NCBI RefSeq assembly: GCF_900112315.1
Contig: NZ_FOLL01000014.1
Coordinates: 83,212 to 147,211 of the forward strand
Direction: 5' to 3'
DNA: 64,000 bases
DNA from: Parapedobacter composti
Lineage (GTDB): Bacteria > Bacteroidota > Bacteroidia > Sphingobacteriales > Sphingobacteriaceae
Every line of letters starts with the position of its first letter. Position 1 is the stretch's first letter. A program made the position numbers and the translations under genes. Positions 32,701 through 40,367 of the stretch are shown in pieces. The notes beneath the pieces are model-generated. The model was not told the DNA's origin and ran no database searches. It saw only the letters and a list, made by a program, of their open reading frames with translations.

Positions 32701-32825
32701 CCGGACACCTGCACGTCAGTTTGGGCCAGGGCAAACAAGGAAAGAAACGAAAAAAGCAGTAATAGGCCTGCGCCTATGGGGTTGCCCATCTGCCGCCGCA
32801 AGCCCGGTTTGTATACGCTTATCAT
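29733..32825 (-). CDS. SusC-like TonB-dependent transporter (third pair)
   Basis: The 1030-residue outer membrane transporter has a signal segment, a carboxypeptidase-regulatory-like domain (about 38-115, VSGTVRSGNGEVLSGVSI) and the EVVVVGYGTQRRE stretch. The plug carries DPLIVLDGIPF and SATAIYGSRGANGVILVTTN, and the barrel ends in TRNFLFGVNLTF. Its promoter region up to 33085 is shared with a divergent LacI gene and holds both operator types found in this window. It would import xylan-derived oligosaccharides with the SusD encoded downstream. Confidence 0.95.
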   Translation of the reverse strand: MISVYKPGLRRQMGNPIGAGLLLLFSFLSLFALAQTDVQVSGTVRSGNGEVLSGVSIRTEDGGVSTSTDEEGRFSIRVPVNSMLVFGFIGYEEQRIKVDQANQHLTVTLMTTTSALDEVVVVGYGTQRREAVTGSVASISGDMLREVQSANFSQALQGRLPGVELTQTSSQPGGTMQIRIRGSRSLTASNDPLIVLDGIPFVGSLNDINPNDIKSIDILKDASATAIYGSRGANGVILVTTNRGQMGQQARVNYNSFTGIKNVFGKFPMMTGPDMVKLRQLNVPYNTYGQDEAEDVDTDWQDLLYRTATMTSHDVSISSGTERGNYAFGGGYLLDQAVIPTQQFSRYALRGSVDQEVGRYFRFGITTNNNFNYTEGTQVNAGNLLRISPLANPFNEDGSWKRTVRSSIDEPWVYSRDIVENLRDQWLSETRAFASFNSLYGQVDIPWIEGLKYRVNIGLDYRQSNGGAYTGEGITSTNPTTISSASISNQHTYHWLVENLLTYDRTFGGVHNLNVVALYSAEQNRMNRSRIAATGIPADHFQFYNLGQATGEITIPPGDQWYEVWGLMSYMGRIMYSYDDRYMVTATLRSDGSSRLAPGHKWHTYPAVSVGWNIAQESFMQGISAINMLKLRVGWGQTSNQAVNPYATLGRLDTRPYNFGSQYAVGNLVNQLPSPHLGWEFSNTANFGLDFSLLNQRLSGTVEYYITKTEDLLLNKGLPPTSGVSSITENVGRTQNKGIELALNGIILDNHNGWTWEAGINLYANRNRLVALASGTDRNIDNWWFVGHPIDVIYDFKRIGLWQEGDPHREILEPGENTLGMIKVEYTGDYDANGVPTRAIHENYDRQVISLEPNFQGGFNTRVAYKGFDLSAVGIFKSGGILNSTIYGSGGYLNLLNGRNGNVKVDYWTPENTDAKYPNPESIRSGDNLKYMSTMGYFDASYLKIRTITLGYDFSQFKRAGINLRVYATAQNPFVMFSPYHRESGMDPETNSFGNENAAVNLSESRRRILTLGTNTPSTRNFLFGVNLTF

Positions 32826-32881
32826 ACTGAAGGATTTATTGGTTATTAATATAGTTAATTATCCTATTTCAATTAACCAAA

Positions 32882-32895
32882 TTCCAACGTTGGCA
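32882..32895. promoter_or_regulatory. Putative LacI-family operator, CCAACGTTGG type
   Basis: TTCCAACGTTGGCA contains the same perfect palindrome CCAACGTTGG and the CAT extension seen at 453-465. It lies about 59 bp upstream of the SusC start codon, nearly the same distance as the copy upstream of the left-edge GH10. Confidence 0.6.
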
Positions 32896-32984
32896 TAAAT
32901 TTCCTTAACAGGAGCCTTTCCAGTGATGCCGATGCAAAATCACGGATAAGGTTTATAATGTCCACATGGACTTTGGTTACTTTT

Positions 32985-32992
32985 CAAAGGTA
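32985..32992 (-). promoter_or_regulatory. Possible -7 element of the third susCD operon
   Basis: On the minus strand this reads TACCTTTG, a perfect TAnnTTTG. The LacI-type operator at 33017-33030 would fall where the -33 element is expected, so binding there could block this promoter. The -33 box itself is not recognisable. Confidence 0.4.
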
Positions 32993-33016
32993 AAACTATA
33001 AACAAAAAATTAAATA

Positions 33017-33030
33017 TGCAACCGATTGCA
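33017..33030. promoter_or_regulatory. Putative LacI-family operator, TGCAACCGATTGCA type
   Basis: This 14-mer is identical to the one at 551-564 and is extended here to ATGCAACCGATTGCAT. It lies between the divergent SusC and LacI genes, 56 bp upstream of the LacI start, suggesting autoregulation by the LacI protein encoded at 33086. Confidence 0.65.
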
Positions 33031-33085
33031 TAATTTTTTTTTAATTTAGCGGAACCATTTATTAAAACCGTATTGGCTCCATATC

Positions 33086-34150
33086 ATGAGTGCTGCAAAT
33101 AACAACGAAAAGGAAGTAACCATATATGATATTGCCGCGGCCCTCAACATATCGGCCGCTACCGTGAGCCGGGGGCTCAAGAACCACCCTGCCATCAGGC
33201 AAACTACCAAGGACAGGATCTTTGCCCAGGCCGAACGCATGGGATACCGGTTCAATACGTTCGCCCGCAACCTGAGGACGAAGCGCACGTATACCATCGG
33301 TGTAATTGTTCCCCGATTGAACAGCATGTTTATGTCGGACGTATTGGCGGGTATGGAAAAAATATCCAATGAAGCGGGTTATGAACTCATCATCAGCCAA
33401 TCATTGGAAACCATGGAAAAGGAAAAAAAGAATGCCGCCACCATGTTCAATAACCGGGTAGACGGCGTGTTGGTATCACTGGCCTATACGACAACGGATA
33501 TCGACCACTTCAGACGCTTTATTGATAAAAACATCCCGTTAATTTTCTTTGACCGCGCTTTCGAGCACCCCCATTGTCCGAATGTGGTTATCGACAACCA
33601 CAAGGCGGCTTATGAAATGACGACACACCTCATCAGGCAGGGCTGCCGCCGTATTGTCCATATCGCCGGGCACCTTAACCGGGACGTATATGCGTTGCGC
33701 CTGAAAGGATTCCAAGAAGCGCTTGCCGACAACGGCATAACGTTTGACGAGGACGCCCTCATCGTTAACAACCTCGGTATAGCAGACGGCGTGCTGGCCG
33801 CACAGCATATGCTTTCGCTGCCGGAAAGACCGGATGCTGTATTTGCCGCCAACGACACGTGTGCCGTGGCTTGCATGCAGGAACTGAAGCGAAATGGCCT
33901 ACGCGTTCCGGACGATGTGCGCGTCGCCGGATTCAACAACGACCCTATAGCGACCGTGGTGGAACCCAACCTCACTACTATAGATTATAGGGGCCACGAA
34001 ATGGGCGAAGTGGCCGCCAAGACCCTGATTAACTTGCTCAATGGCGTAGGCGACCTACAGGCAGCCGCTATTGTATTACGCCATCACTTGATTATACGGG
34101 ACTCGACACAACGGAAAAAACTGACGGAACATGAAAATAAGAATAATTAG
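33086..34150 (+). CDS. LacI/GalR-family transcriptional regulator
   Basis: The 354-residue protein has an N-terminal LacI helix-turn-helix (about 11-60: TIYDIAAALNISAATVSRGL) with a hinge (NTFARNLRTKRT), and a periplasmic-binding-protein-like effector domain starting at TIGVIVPRLNSMF. It would respond to a sugar, probably a xylan breakdown product. The gene is divergent from the third SusCD pair and overlaps the GH67 start by 20 bp, so regulator and alpha-glucuronidase are co-expressed. The putative operator at 33017 lies in its own promoter region. Confidence 0.92.
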   Translation: MSAANNNEKEVTIYDIAAALNISAATVSRGLKNHPAIRQTTKDRIFAQAERMGYRFNTFARNLRTKRTYTIGVIVPRLNSMFMSDVLAGMEKISNEAGYELIISQSLETMEKEKKNAATMFNNRVDGVLVSLAYTTTDIDHFRRFIDKNIPLIFFDRAFEHPHCPNVVIDNHKAAYEMTTHLIRQGCRRIVHIAGHLNRDVYALRLKGFQEALADNGITFDEDALIVNNLGIADGVLAAQHMLSLPERPDAVFAANDTCAVACMQELKRNGLRVPDDVRVAGFNNDPIATVVEPNLTTIDYRGHEMGEVAAKTLINLLNGVGDLQAAAIVLRHHLIIRDSTQRKKLTEHENKNN

Positions 34151-36296
34151 TCATTGCTTACCGCTGCTATGCGCGTTAATCTTAGGCATCGGCCAAAGCC
34201 GGGGCCAATCGGGCTATCACCTCTGGCTGGACTATAAACCCTTGAGGGATGAGTTGTCGGTCAGTTATAAAACGCAGCTCGCCGCGCTGCTCTTTCCCAC
34301 AACAGATGGAACCGATAGCATCGCCAAACAGGAACTGCTGGATGCGTTCAACGGCTTGTTCGGGCAAGTGCCGGAACAGGTAGATGCCATCCGGCAACAG
34401 GGCACGTTGGTGGTGGGCACCCCGTCTTCCCTGCCTGCCATGGCACAGGAAACCGTTTTCAGCCATGTAGCGCAGATGGGCCCTGAAGGTTATGGTATTT
34501 ACACCGCGACCATCCAGGGAAAACCGGCAACAGCCATCCTGGCCAATACCTCTAAGGGTGTATTATATGGTGCTTATGCCTTCATCCGGCTGTTACAACG
34601 CGGGGCAGACATCGCCAAGGTCGACATCACCAGCCGGCCGAAAGTGAACCTGCGGCTACTTAACCACTGGGATAACCTTGACCGCACCGTGGAACGGGGC
34701 TATGCCGGGTTTTCGTTGTGGGATTGGCATCGGCTCCCGGGTTACCGCGATCCGCGTTATACCGATTATGCCCGGGCAAATGCATCCATTGGCATTAATG
34801 GCACCGTGCTCAATAACGTAAATGCCAACGCATTAGTGCTCACCCCTGCCTATCTTGAAAAAGCGGCAGCCCTGGCAGATGTGTTCCGGCCCTACGGTAT
34901 CAAAGTGTACCTTTCCGCACGTTTCAGTGCCCCGATGGAACTCGGCGGCCTGCCCAATGCGGATCCGCTTGATCCCAACGTAAAGCAATGGTGGAAAGAA
35001 AAGGTGGCTGAGATATACCGGTATATCCCCGATTTCGGCGGCTTCCTCGTGAAAGCCAATTCAGAAGGCCAGCCCGGCCCACAGAATCATGGACGCAGCC
35101 ACGCCGATGGTGCTAACCTACTGGCCGATGCGCTTAAACCCCATGGCGGCGTGGTCATGTGGCGCGCTTTTGTCTATGAAGATACCGAACCGGAGGACCG
35201 GGCGAAGCAGGCTTACAATGAATTTGTGCCGCTTGACGGGCTTTTCCATGACAATGTGATCGTTCAGGTCAAAAACGGACCCATTGACTTCCAGCCCCGT
35301 GAGCCGTTCCATCCCCTGTTCGGCGCGATGCCCAAGTCGCAACTCATGATGGAGTTCCAGATTACACAGGAATACCTGGGCTTTGCCACGCACCTCGTTT
35401 ACTTAGGTACGCTTTTCAGTGAAACCCTCCGCGCGGACACGTACTGCAATGGCCCGAATTCTTCTGTGGCGCGGGTAATTGATGGTTCGCTTACCGGGCA
35501 ACCCGTAACAGCCATCGCAGGCGTGGCCAATACGGGCACTGCGATTAATTGGACGGGCCATCCGTTCGCGCAGGCCAATTGGTATGCTTTCGGGCGCCTT
35601 GCATGGGACCCCGATGCGGATGCCGGTGACATTGCCGACGATTGGCTGCGCTGCACCTTCGGAAATGACGGCCCGCTGGTCCATGCCTTGCTGCCCATGA
35701 TGATGCAATCGCGCGAAGCGGCGGTAAATTACATGACACCCCTGGGACTTCACCACCTGATGGGATGGGACCATCATTATGGGCCCGGCCCGTGGATTTC
35801 GGGCAAACCCCGGGCAGATTGGACATCGGTATACTACCACAAAGCCAGCAAAGACGGCATCGGGTTCGACCGCACGGCATCAGGAAGCGATGCGTTATCC
35901 CAATATTTCCCCGAAGTGCGTGCATTGTTTGAAAATCCGCAGGAATGCCCGGAAGAATACCTCTTGTGGTTCCATCATCTTCCCTGGGATTTCCAGATGC
36001 GGTCGGGAGAAACACTATGGGAAGCACTCTGCCGGCGCTATTACGACGGGGTGGCTACCGTGGGCCGTATGCAAGCCACCTGGGAGGGACAAAAAGGCCG
36101 TGTAAACGAGGCCGTATTCAACGAAGTTCGGGATTTACTGGCTATACAATACCAGGAGGCCGTCCGATGGCGCGATGCCTGTGTGCTGTATTTCCAGCAA
36201 TTTTCCGGCATGCCCATACCCGATGGACTGGGACATCCGGAACATCCATTGGAATATTATGAAAAAATGGAGTTCCATTTTGTGCCGGGCATATGA
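34131..36296 (+). CDS. GH67 alpha-glucuronidase
   Basis: The 721-residue exported protein (signal peptide about 1-25) is a full-length GH67 enzyme. The catalytic acid is Glu312 in VKANSEGQPGP. The water-activating pair is Asp386 in NGPIDFQPREP and Glu414 in ITQEYLG, spaced like Glu292, Asp365 and Glu393 of the Cellvibrio enzyme. GH67 removes (4-O-methyl-)glucuronic acid from the non-reducing end of xylo-oligosaccharides. The gene starts inside the LacI frame (20-bp overlap). With GH115 next door, the locus can remove both internal and terminal glucuronic acid. Confidence 0.95.
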   Translation: MKIRIISHCLPLLCALILGIGQSRGQSGYHLWLDYKPLRDELSVSYKTQLAALLFPTTDGTDSIAKQELLDAFNGLFGQVPEQVDAIRQQGTLVVGTPSSLPAMAQETVFSHVAQMGPEGYGIYTATIQGKPATAILANTSKGVLYGAYAFIRLLQRGADIAKVDITSRPKVNLRLLNHWDNLDRTVERGYAGFSLWDWHRLPGYRDPRYTDYARANASIGINGTVLNNVNANALVLTPAYLEKAAALADVFRPYGIKVYLSARFSAPMELGGLPNADPLDPNVKQWWKEKVAEIYRYIPDFGGFLVKANSEGQPGPQNHGRSHADGANLLADALKPHGGVVMWRAFVYEDTEPEDRAKQAYNEFVPLDGLFHDNVIVQVKNGPIDFQPREPFHPLFGAMPKSQLMMEFQITQEYLGFATHLVYLGTLFSETLRADTYCNGPNSSVARVIDGSLTGQPVTAIAGVANTGTAINWTGHPFAQANWYAFGRLAWDPDADAGDIADDWLRCTFGNDGPLVHALLPMMMQSREAAVNYMTPLGLHHLMGWDHHYGPGPWISGKPRADWTSVYYHKASKDGIGFDRTASGSDALSQYFPEVRALFENPQECPEEYLLWFHHLPWDFQMRSGETLWEALCRRYYDGVATVGRMQATWEGQKGRVNEAVFNEVRDLLAIQYQEAVRWRDACVLYFQQFSGMPIPDGLGHPEHPLEYYEKMEFHFVPGI

Positions 36297-36312
36297 TACG
36301 CTCACCAGCGCG

Positions 36313-36375
36313 ATGAAGAGATTACCATTGCTCATCGGTTCACTGGCGTTGGCCGGCACATTGTTCATCGAATAA
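36313..36375 (+). pseudogene. Orphan 20-residue signal-peptide-like ORF, possible gene remnant
   Basis: An ATG 17 bp after the GH67 stop opens a frame for MKRLPLLIGSLALAGTLFIE and then stops. It looks like a signal peptide with no protein attached. The following 150 bp up to the GH115 start has no convincing frame and includes a GC-rich patch (CCCCCGGGGGG at about 36392-36402). It may be the truncated start of a deleted gene or a short leader peptide; the sequence does not decide. Confidence 0.3.
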
Positions 36376-36527
36376 AAATGGACCGCTGCACCCCCGGGGG
36401 GCGTCAGCGCCGGGAAAAATTGTGGTCACGGATGGCGGCCGCTGTAAAAGCCAAAGGGCTAAAGGCGGGGTACCGTCAGGGTTACGCTAAGCATAAACAA
36501 GAGATAACTAAAACAAGAACAACACCA

Positions 36528-39113
36528 ATGATGAGAGACTTGTTATTGACAGCATTAATGTCGTCGATCGGCTTACAGGTACTGGCGAGCGACCATAAGG
36601 GAATAACGTCCACGCAATTGTCTCTTGATCGGTTTACATTGATTGAAAACGGCACGCCGGGTACAATTTTGATTGATGAGAACGAAGATGGGGGGGTAAT
36701 GATCGCTGCCCGGAACCTCCAGGAAGATTTTGCCAGGGTATCGGGCAACCGTGCGACCCTTATCTTCCGGCCCGATAGCAGCCGGTTGATCATCGTGGGT
36801 ACATTGAAGAGCCGTTACATCAACGAGTTGATAAAGAAAAAGAAGATAGACGGTACCGCGTTGAAAGGCAAAAATGAAAAATACCTGATGATGGTAATTG
36901 ACAATCCATTGCAGGGAGTGAAAGAAGCGCTGGTGATTGCCGGCAGCGACAAACGGGGGGCGATATACGGCATATACGAGCTGTCCGAACAGATAGGCGT
37001 GTCGCCATGGTACGACTGGGCGGATGTCCCGGTAGTCCGGCAGCAAAACTTGTCCATCGCCCGAGGCACCTATACGGCGGGAGAACCGGCAGTGAAATAC
37101 CGAGGTATATTCCTGAATGACGAAGCGCCTTGTTTGACCACCTGGGTACACAATACGTATGGAACCCGGTACGGCGACCACCGGTTTTATGCCCGCGTGT
37201 TCGAGCTGATCCTCCGTTTGCGGGGCAACTTCCTCTGGCCAGCTATGTGGGGCTGGAGCTTCTACGCGGACGATCCGGAAAACAGCAAGACAGCCCATGA
37301 GATGGGGATCATCATCGGGACCACCCACCACGAGCCGATGGCCCGCAACCATCAGGAGTGGGCCAGGAAACGAAAAGAGTACGGCGCGTGGGATTACAGC
37401 ACAAATCAGGAGGTGATAGACCGCTTTTTCCGCGAGGGGATCGAACGGGCATCGGGTACCAATGACCTGACCACCATCGGTATGCGCGGCGATGGCGATA
37501 CCCCTATGGGCAGCAAGGAAGGCGAAGACCACAAGTATGTGCCGCGTGATGAGGATAATATTAAACTGCTGGAGAAAATCATCAGAAACCAGCGGCAGAT
37601 TATCAAAGAAGTAACCGGAGAAGCACCCGAAAAAACTCCCCAGGTTTGGGCGATATACAAGGAAGTGCAGCGTTATTTTGATATGGGGCTGCGGGTGCCC
37701 GACGATGTGATCATGCTCTTGTGCGACGACAACTGGGGCAACGTGCGCCGCCTGCCGAGGGGAGAAGAAGAACGGAACCACCCCGGAGGTTGGGGCATGT
37801 ATTACCATTTCGATTACGTAGGCGCGCCCCGCAATACGAAATGGTTGAACGTCACCCCTATCCAGAACATGTGGGAACAACTCCAACTGACCTACGATTA
37901 TGGCGTGGATAAAATCTGGATCGTGAATGTGGGCGACCTGAAACCCATGGAATATCCGATCACGCTTTTCCTGGATATGGCATGGAATCCGGGCAAGTTC
38001 ACCGTGGATAACCTGCTGGACCATACCCGGGAGTTCTGCGCCCAGCAATTCGGGGAAGAACAAGCCGAAGAAGCGAGCCGTATCCTGAACTTGTACAGTA
38101 AATACAACGGACGCGTCACGCCGGAGATGCTGGACCGCCACACCTACAATATCGAGACCGGGGAGTGGAAAAAAGTATCCGATGAATACGTCAAACTGGA
38201 AGCGGAAGCCCTGCGCCAGTATCTCACGCTCAAGCCGGAATACCGGGATGCGTATCAGCAACTGATCCGCTATCCGGTGCAGGCCATGGCAAATCTGTAC
38301 GAGATGTACTATGCGCAAGCCATGAATCATAAGCTGTACAAGGAGAACAATCCGCAGGCAAACGCATGGGCCGACAAGGTGGAGGCGGCTTTCAGGCGCG
38401 ACAAGGAGTTGAGCCATCAGTACAACAAGGTAATGGCCGGCGGCAAATGGGACGGCATGATGATCCAGAAAAAGATCGGATACACCTCCTGGAACGACAA
38501 CTTTCCCGAAGATACCCTACCGGAAATACACCGCATTGCGGACCCTGAGAAAGCCGTTGGCGGTTATCTGTTTACCGGCAAGGATGATGTCGTAGTAATC
38601 GAGGCGGAGCATTATTTTGAAGCGATAGACGCCACGGAAGCCAAATGGACGGTTATTCCCCATATGGGTCGCACGTTGAGCGGCATGGCCGTGATGCCTT
38701 ATTCGAAACCGATTGACGGCGCTTCCCTTTCCTATAAGATGCAGATCCCGAAAGACGTTACCGAGGTGACAGTACATGTGGTCGTCAAATCGACCTTGGC
38801 GTTCCATGACGACAAGGGCCATGAGTATACCGTAGGATTTGAGGGCGGTGAGGAAAAAACCATAAACTTCAATGCCGACTTAAACGAAAAACCGGAGAAT
38901 ATCTATACGACATTTTACCCAACGGTGGCCCGCCGGGTGGTCAGGAAAGAAGCGAAGCTCCCGCTGCCGACTACGGCCAACGGAGTACAGACATTAATCG
39001 TAAAGCCATTGGACCCTGGTATTGTATTTCAAAAAATAGTCGTTGATTTTGGTGGCTATCAGGATACGTACCTTTTTATGGATGAGTCGCCCAACCAGCG
39101 AATCGCCCCATAG
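36528..39113 (+). CDS. GH115 xylan alpha-1,2-glucuronidase
   Basis: The protein from the ATG at 36528 has 861 residues and a signal peptide ending near VLAS. The frame is open 50 codons upstream, but that part is basic and signal-free. GH115 motifs are GAIYGIYELSEQIGVSPWYD, NFLWPAMWGWSF, GTTHHEPMARNHQEW, TIGMRGDGDTPM and LLCDDNWGNVRRLP. The C-terminal beta-sandwich (about 690-861) includes DVVVIEAEHYFEAID. GH115 enzymes remove glucuronic acid from internal as well as terminal xylose units. The gene lies 231 bp after GH67 and probably belongs to the same plus-strand unit. Confidence 0.95.
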   Translation: MMRDLLLTALMSSIGLQVLASDHKGITSTQLSLDRFTLIENGTPGTILIDENEDGGVMIAARNLQEDFARVSGNRATLIFRPDSSRLIIVGTLKSRYINELIKKKKIDGTALKGKNEKYLMMVIDNPLQGVKEALVIAGSDKRGAIYGIYELSEQIGVSPWYDWADVPVVRQQNLSIARGTYTAGEPAVKYRGIFLNDEAPCLTTWVHNTYGTRYGDHRFYARVFELILRLRGNFLWPAMWGWSFYADDPENSKTAHEMGIIIGTTHHEPMARNHQEWARKRKEYGAWDYSTNQEVIDRFFREGIERASGTNDLTTIGMRGDGDTPMGSKEGEDHKYVPRDEDNIKLLEKIIRNQRQIIKEVTGEAPEKTPQVWAIYKEVQRYFDMGLRVPDDVIMLLCDDNWGNVRRLPRGEEERNHPGGWGMYYHFDYVGAPRNTKWLNVTPIQNMWEQLQLTYDYGVDKIWIVNVGDLKPMEYPITLFLDMAWNPGKFTVDNLLDHTREFCAQQFGEEQAEEASRILNLYSKYNGRVTPEMLDRHTYNIETGEWKKVSDEYVKLEAEALRQYLTLKPEYRDAYQQLIRYPVQAMANLYEMYYAQAMNHKLYKENNPQANAWADKVEAAFRRDKELSHQYNKVMAGGKWDGMMIQKKIGYTSWNDNFPEDTLPEIHRIADPEKAVGGYLFTGKDDVVVIEAEHYFEAIDATEAKWTVIPHMGRTLSGMAVMPYSKPIDGASLSYKMQIPKDVTEVTVHVVVKSTLAFHDDKGHEYTVGFEGGEEKTINFNADLNEKPENIYTTFYPTVARRVVRKEAKLPLPTTANGVQTLIVKPLDPGIVFQKIVVDFGGYQDTYLFMDESPNQRIAP

Positions 39114-39185
39114 GAAAATGCCACCGCCTTTCCGCAGCGCGAGTATGGCATTCCCGCAGGCGTGCTACGCGCCGGGAAAATACCC

Positions 39186-40229
39186 TCACCTTCCGCTTGA
39201 CGGCGGAAAATGGCGACGGGACGAGCTCTCCCGTATCAGCAGTTTCGGTTCAAGCACCAGTTTTTCCGGCTTATGCTTATAATAATCTCCTTTTTTCAGC
39301 AGTTTAAGAAACAAACGGGCTATTTCTTCCCCCATTTCCACGGTACGTTGATCCACCGTGGAAATGGTAGGGCTTACCAGGCTGGTGAACGCCTCGTTGG
39401 CGAAACCGACCACACCGACTTCTTCCGGTATGCGCTTGCCCGATGCCTTTAGTTCTTGCACCACCCCCATGGCCGTGAAATCCTCCAATGTAAAAACCGC
39501 ATCGAAATCAATACCCTCGGCCAATAAATCTCGTACACACTGCCGCCCGAACTCCAGGGAGAAATCACCCCTGATGATCAACCGCTCGTCAACCGGGATG
39601 CCATAACGCTCCAGTGCGTCAAGGTATCCCCGTAAACGCTCATTGAAAATATTGATATTCCGGTACTGGTTGATGTGCACAATCCTGCGGTATCCCGATG
39701 CTATCAGGTGCTCCGTCGCCATAAACCCGCCGCGATAGTCGTCTATGGTCACCGACGGCACGTTAAGTTCCGGGGGCACCCGGTCAAAAAAAGCCAGCGG
39801 GATGTTCCTGTCGCGGATCTCAGCATAGCTGCCTGCTACTTCCGTCTCTAATGAAATCGACGCAATAATCCCATCCACCCTGGAGCGGAGAAACGTCTCG
39901 ATACCCTTGTTTTCCTGTTTGAGCGACTCCTGCGACTGGTAGAGCAGAATGGTGTAACCGTTCTCGTTCATCACGCCCTCCACCCCGTGCACCACCGAGC
40001 TGAAAAAACTCACGTCGAGCCGCGGCACCAATATACCGATGATCTTCGTTTTGCCCGAACGGAGTGAAGACGCTACTTTATTGGGACGGTACCCCAGCCG
40101 CTCGGCGGTCTCACGTACAGACTGCTTGGTGGCTGCGCTGATGGCGGGATGATCGTTAAGTGCACGGGCTACCGTGGAAAACGTGATGTTCAGCTCCTTT
40201 GCAATATCTAATATGGTAACTTTTTTCAA
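39186..40229 (-). CDS. LacI/GalR-family transcriptional regulator, xylose operon
   Basis: The 347-residue protein from a TTG at 40229 begins KKVTILDIAKELNITFSTVA, the usual LacI start, with a hinge at PNKVASSLRSG and the effector domain from IIGILVPRLD. A longer frame from another TTG at 40277 adds a hydrophobic 16-residue extension atypical for the family. A TATTTTTG element (minus strand, 40279-40286) would also start transcription downstream of 40277, favouring 40229. Divergent placement from xylB and the operator at 40327 suggest it controls xylBA, with xylose or a derivative as effector. The 3' end is convergent with GH115. Confidence 0.9.
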   Translation of the reverse strand: MKKVTILDIAKELNITFSTVARALNDHPAISAATKQSVRETAERLGYRPNKVASSLRSGKTKIIGILVPRLDVSFFSSVVHGVEGVMNENGYTILLYQSQESLKQENKGIETFLRSRVDGIIASISLETEVAGSYAEIRDRNIPLAFFDRVPPELNVPSVTIDDYRGGFMATEHLIASGYRRIVHINQYRNINIFNERLRGYLDALERYGIPVDERLIIRGDFSLEFGRQCVRDLLAEGIDFDAVFTLEDFTAMGVVQELKASGKRIPEEVGVVGFANEAFTSLVSPTISTVDQRTVEMGEEIARLFLKLLKKGDYYKHKPEKLVLEPKLLIRESSSRRHFPPSSGR

Positions 40230-40295
40230 GTCGAAAAGGTTAATGACTAATTCAACGGCTAATAAAAGGAAAATCAAACAAAAATAACGATAGAT

Positions 40296-40326
40296 TTTGG
40301 AAATATAAAGGAATGCCTTACCTTTA
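40296..40326 (+). promoter_or_regulatory. Promoter of the xylBA operon
   Basis: TTTG at 40296-40299 is followed after exactly 19 bp by TACCTTTA at 40319-40326, close to TTTG-N19-TAnnTTTG. The LacI-type operator begins at the next base, so repressor binding would cover the transcription start. Confidence 0.6.
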
Positions 40327-40340
40327 TGCCAACGTTAGCA
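40327..40340. promoter_or_regulatory. LacI-family operator at xylBA
   Basis: TGCCAACGTTAGCA (ATGCCAACGTTAGCAT with flanks) is a palindrome with one mismatched pair and a central CG. It matches the CCAACGTTGG sites at 453 and 32884 at 9 of 10 core positions. It abuts the -7 element of the xylB promoter in the gap shared with the divergent LacI gene. Confidence 0.65.
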
Positions 40341-40367
40341 TTTCCATGAAACCTATTTTGTTTCGCT

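Noticed and set aside
36378..36527. Upstream extension of the GH115 frame.
   Set aside because: It is basic and has no signal character; the ATG at 36528 gives a normal signal peptide.
36573..38417. A 614-codon open frame on the minus strand opposite the GH115 gene.
   Set aside because: It is antisense to a clear GH115 enzyme and is His/Val/Phe-rich with no recognisable domain; it is a shadow of codon bias.
39114..39185. Possible terminator between the convergent GH115 and LacI genes.
   Set aside because: Short GC-rich words are present but I could not find a stem followed by a T-tract.
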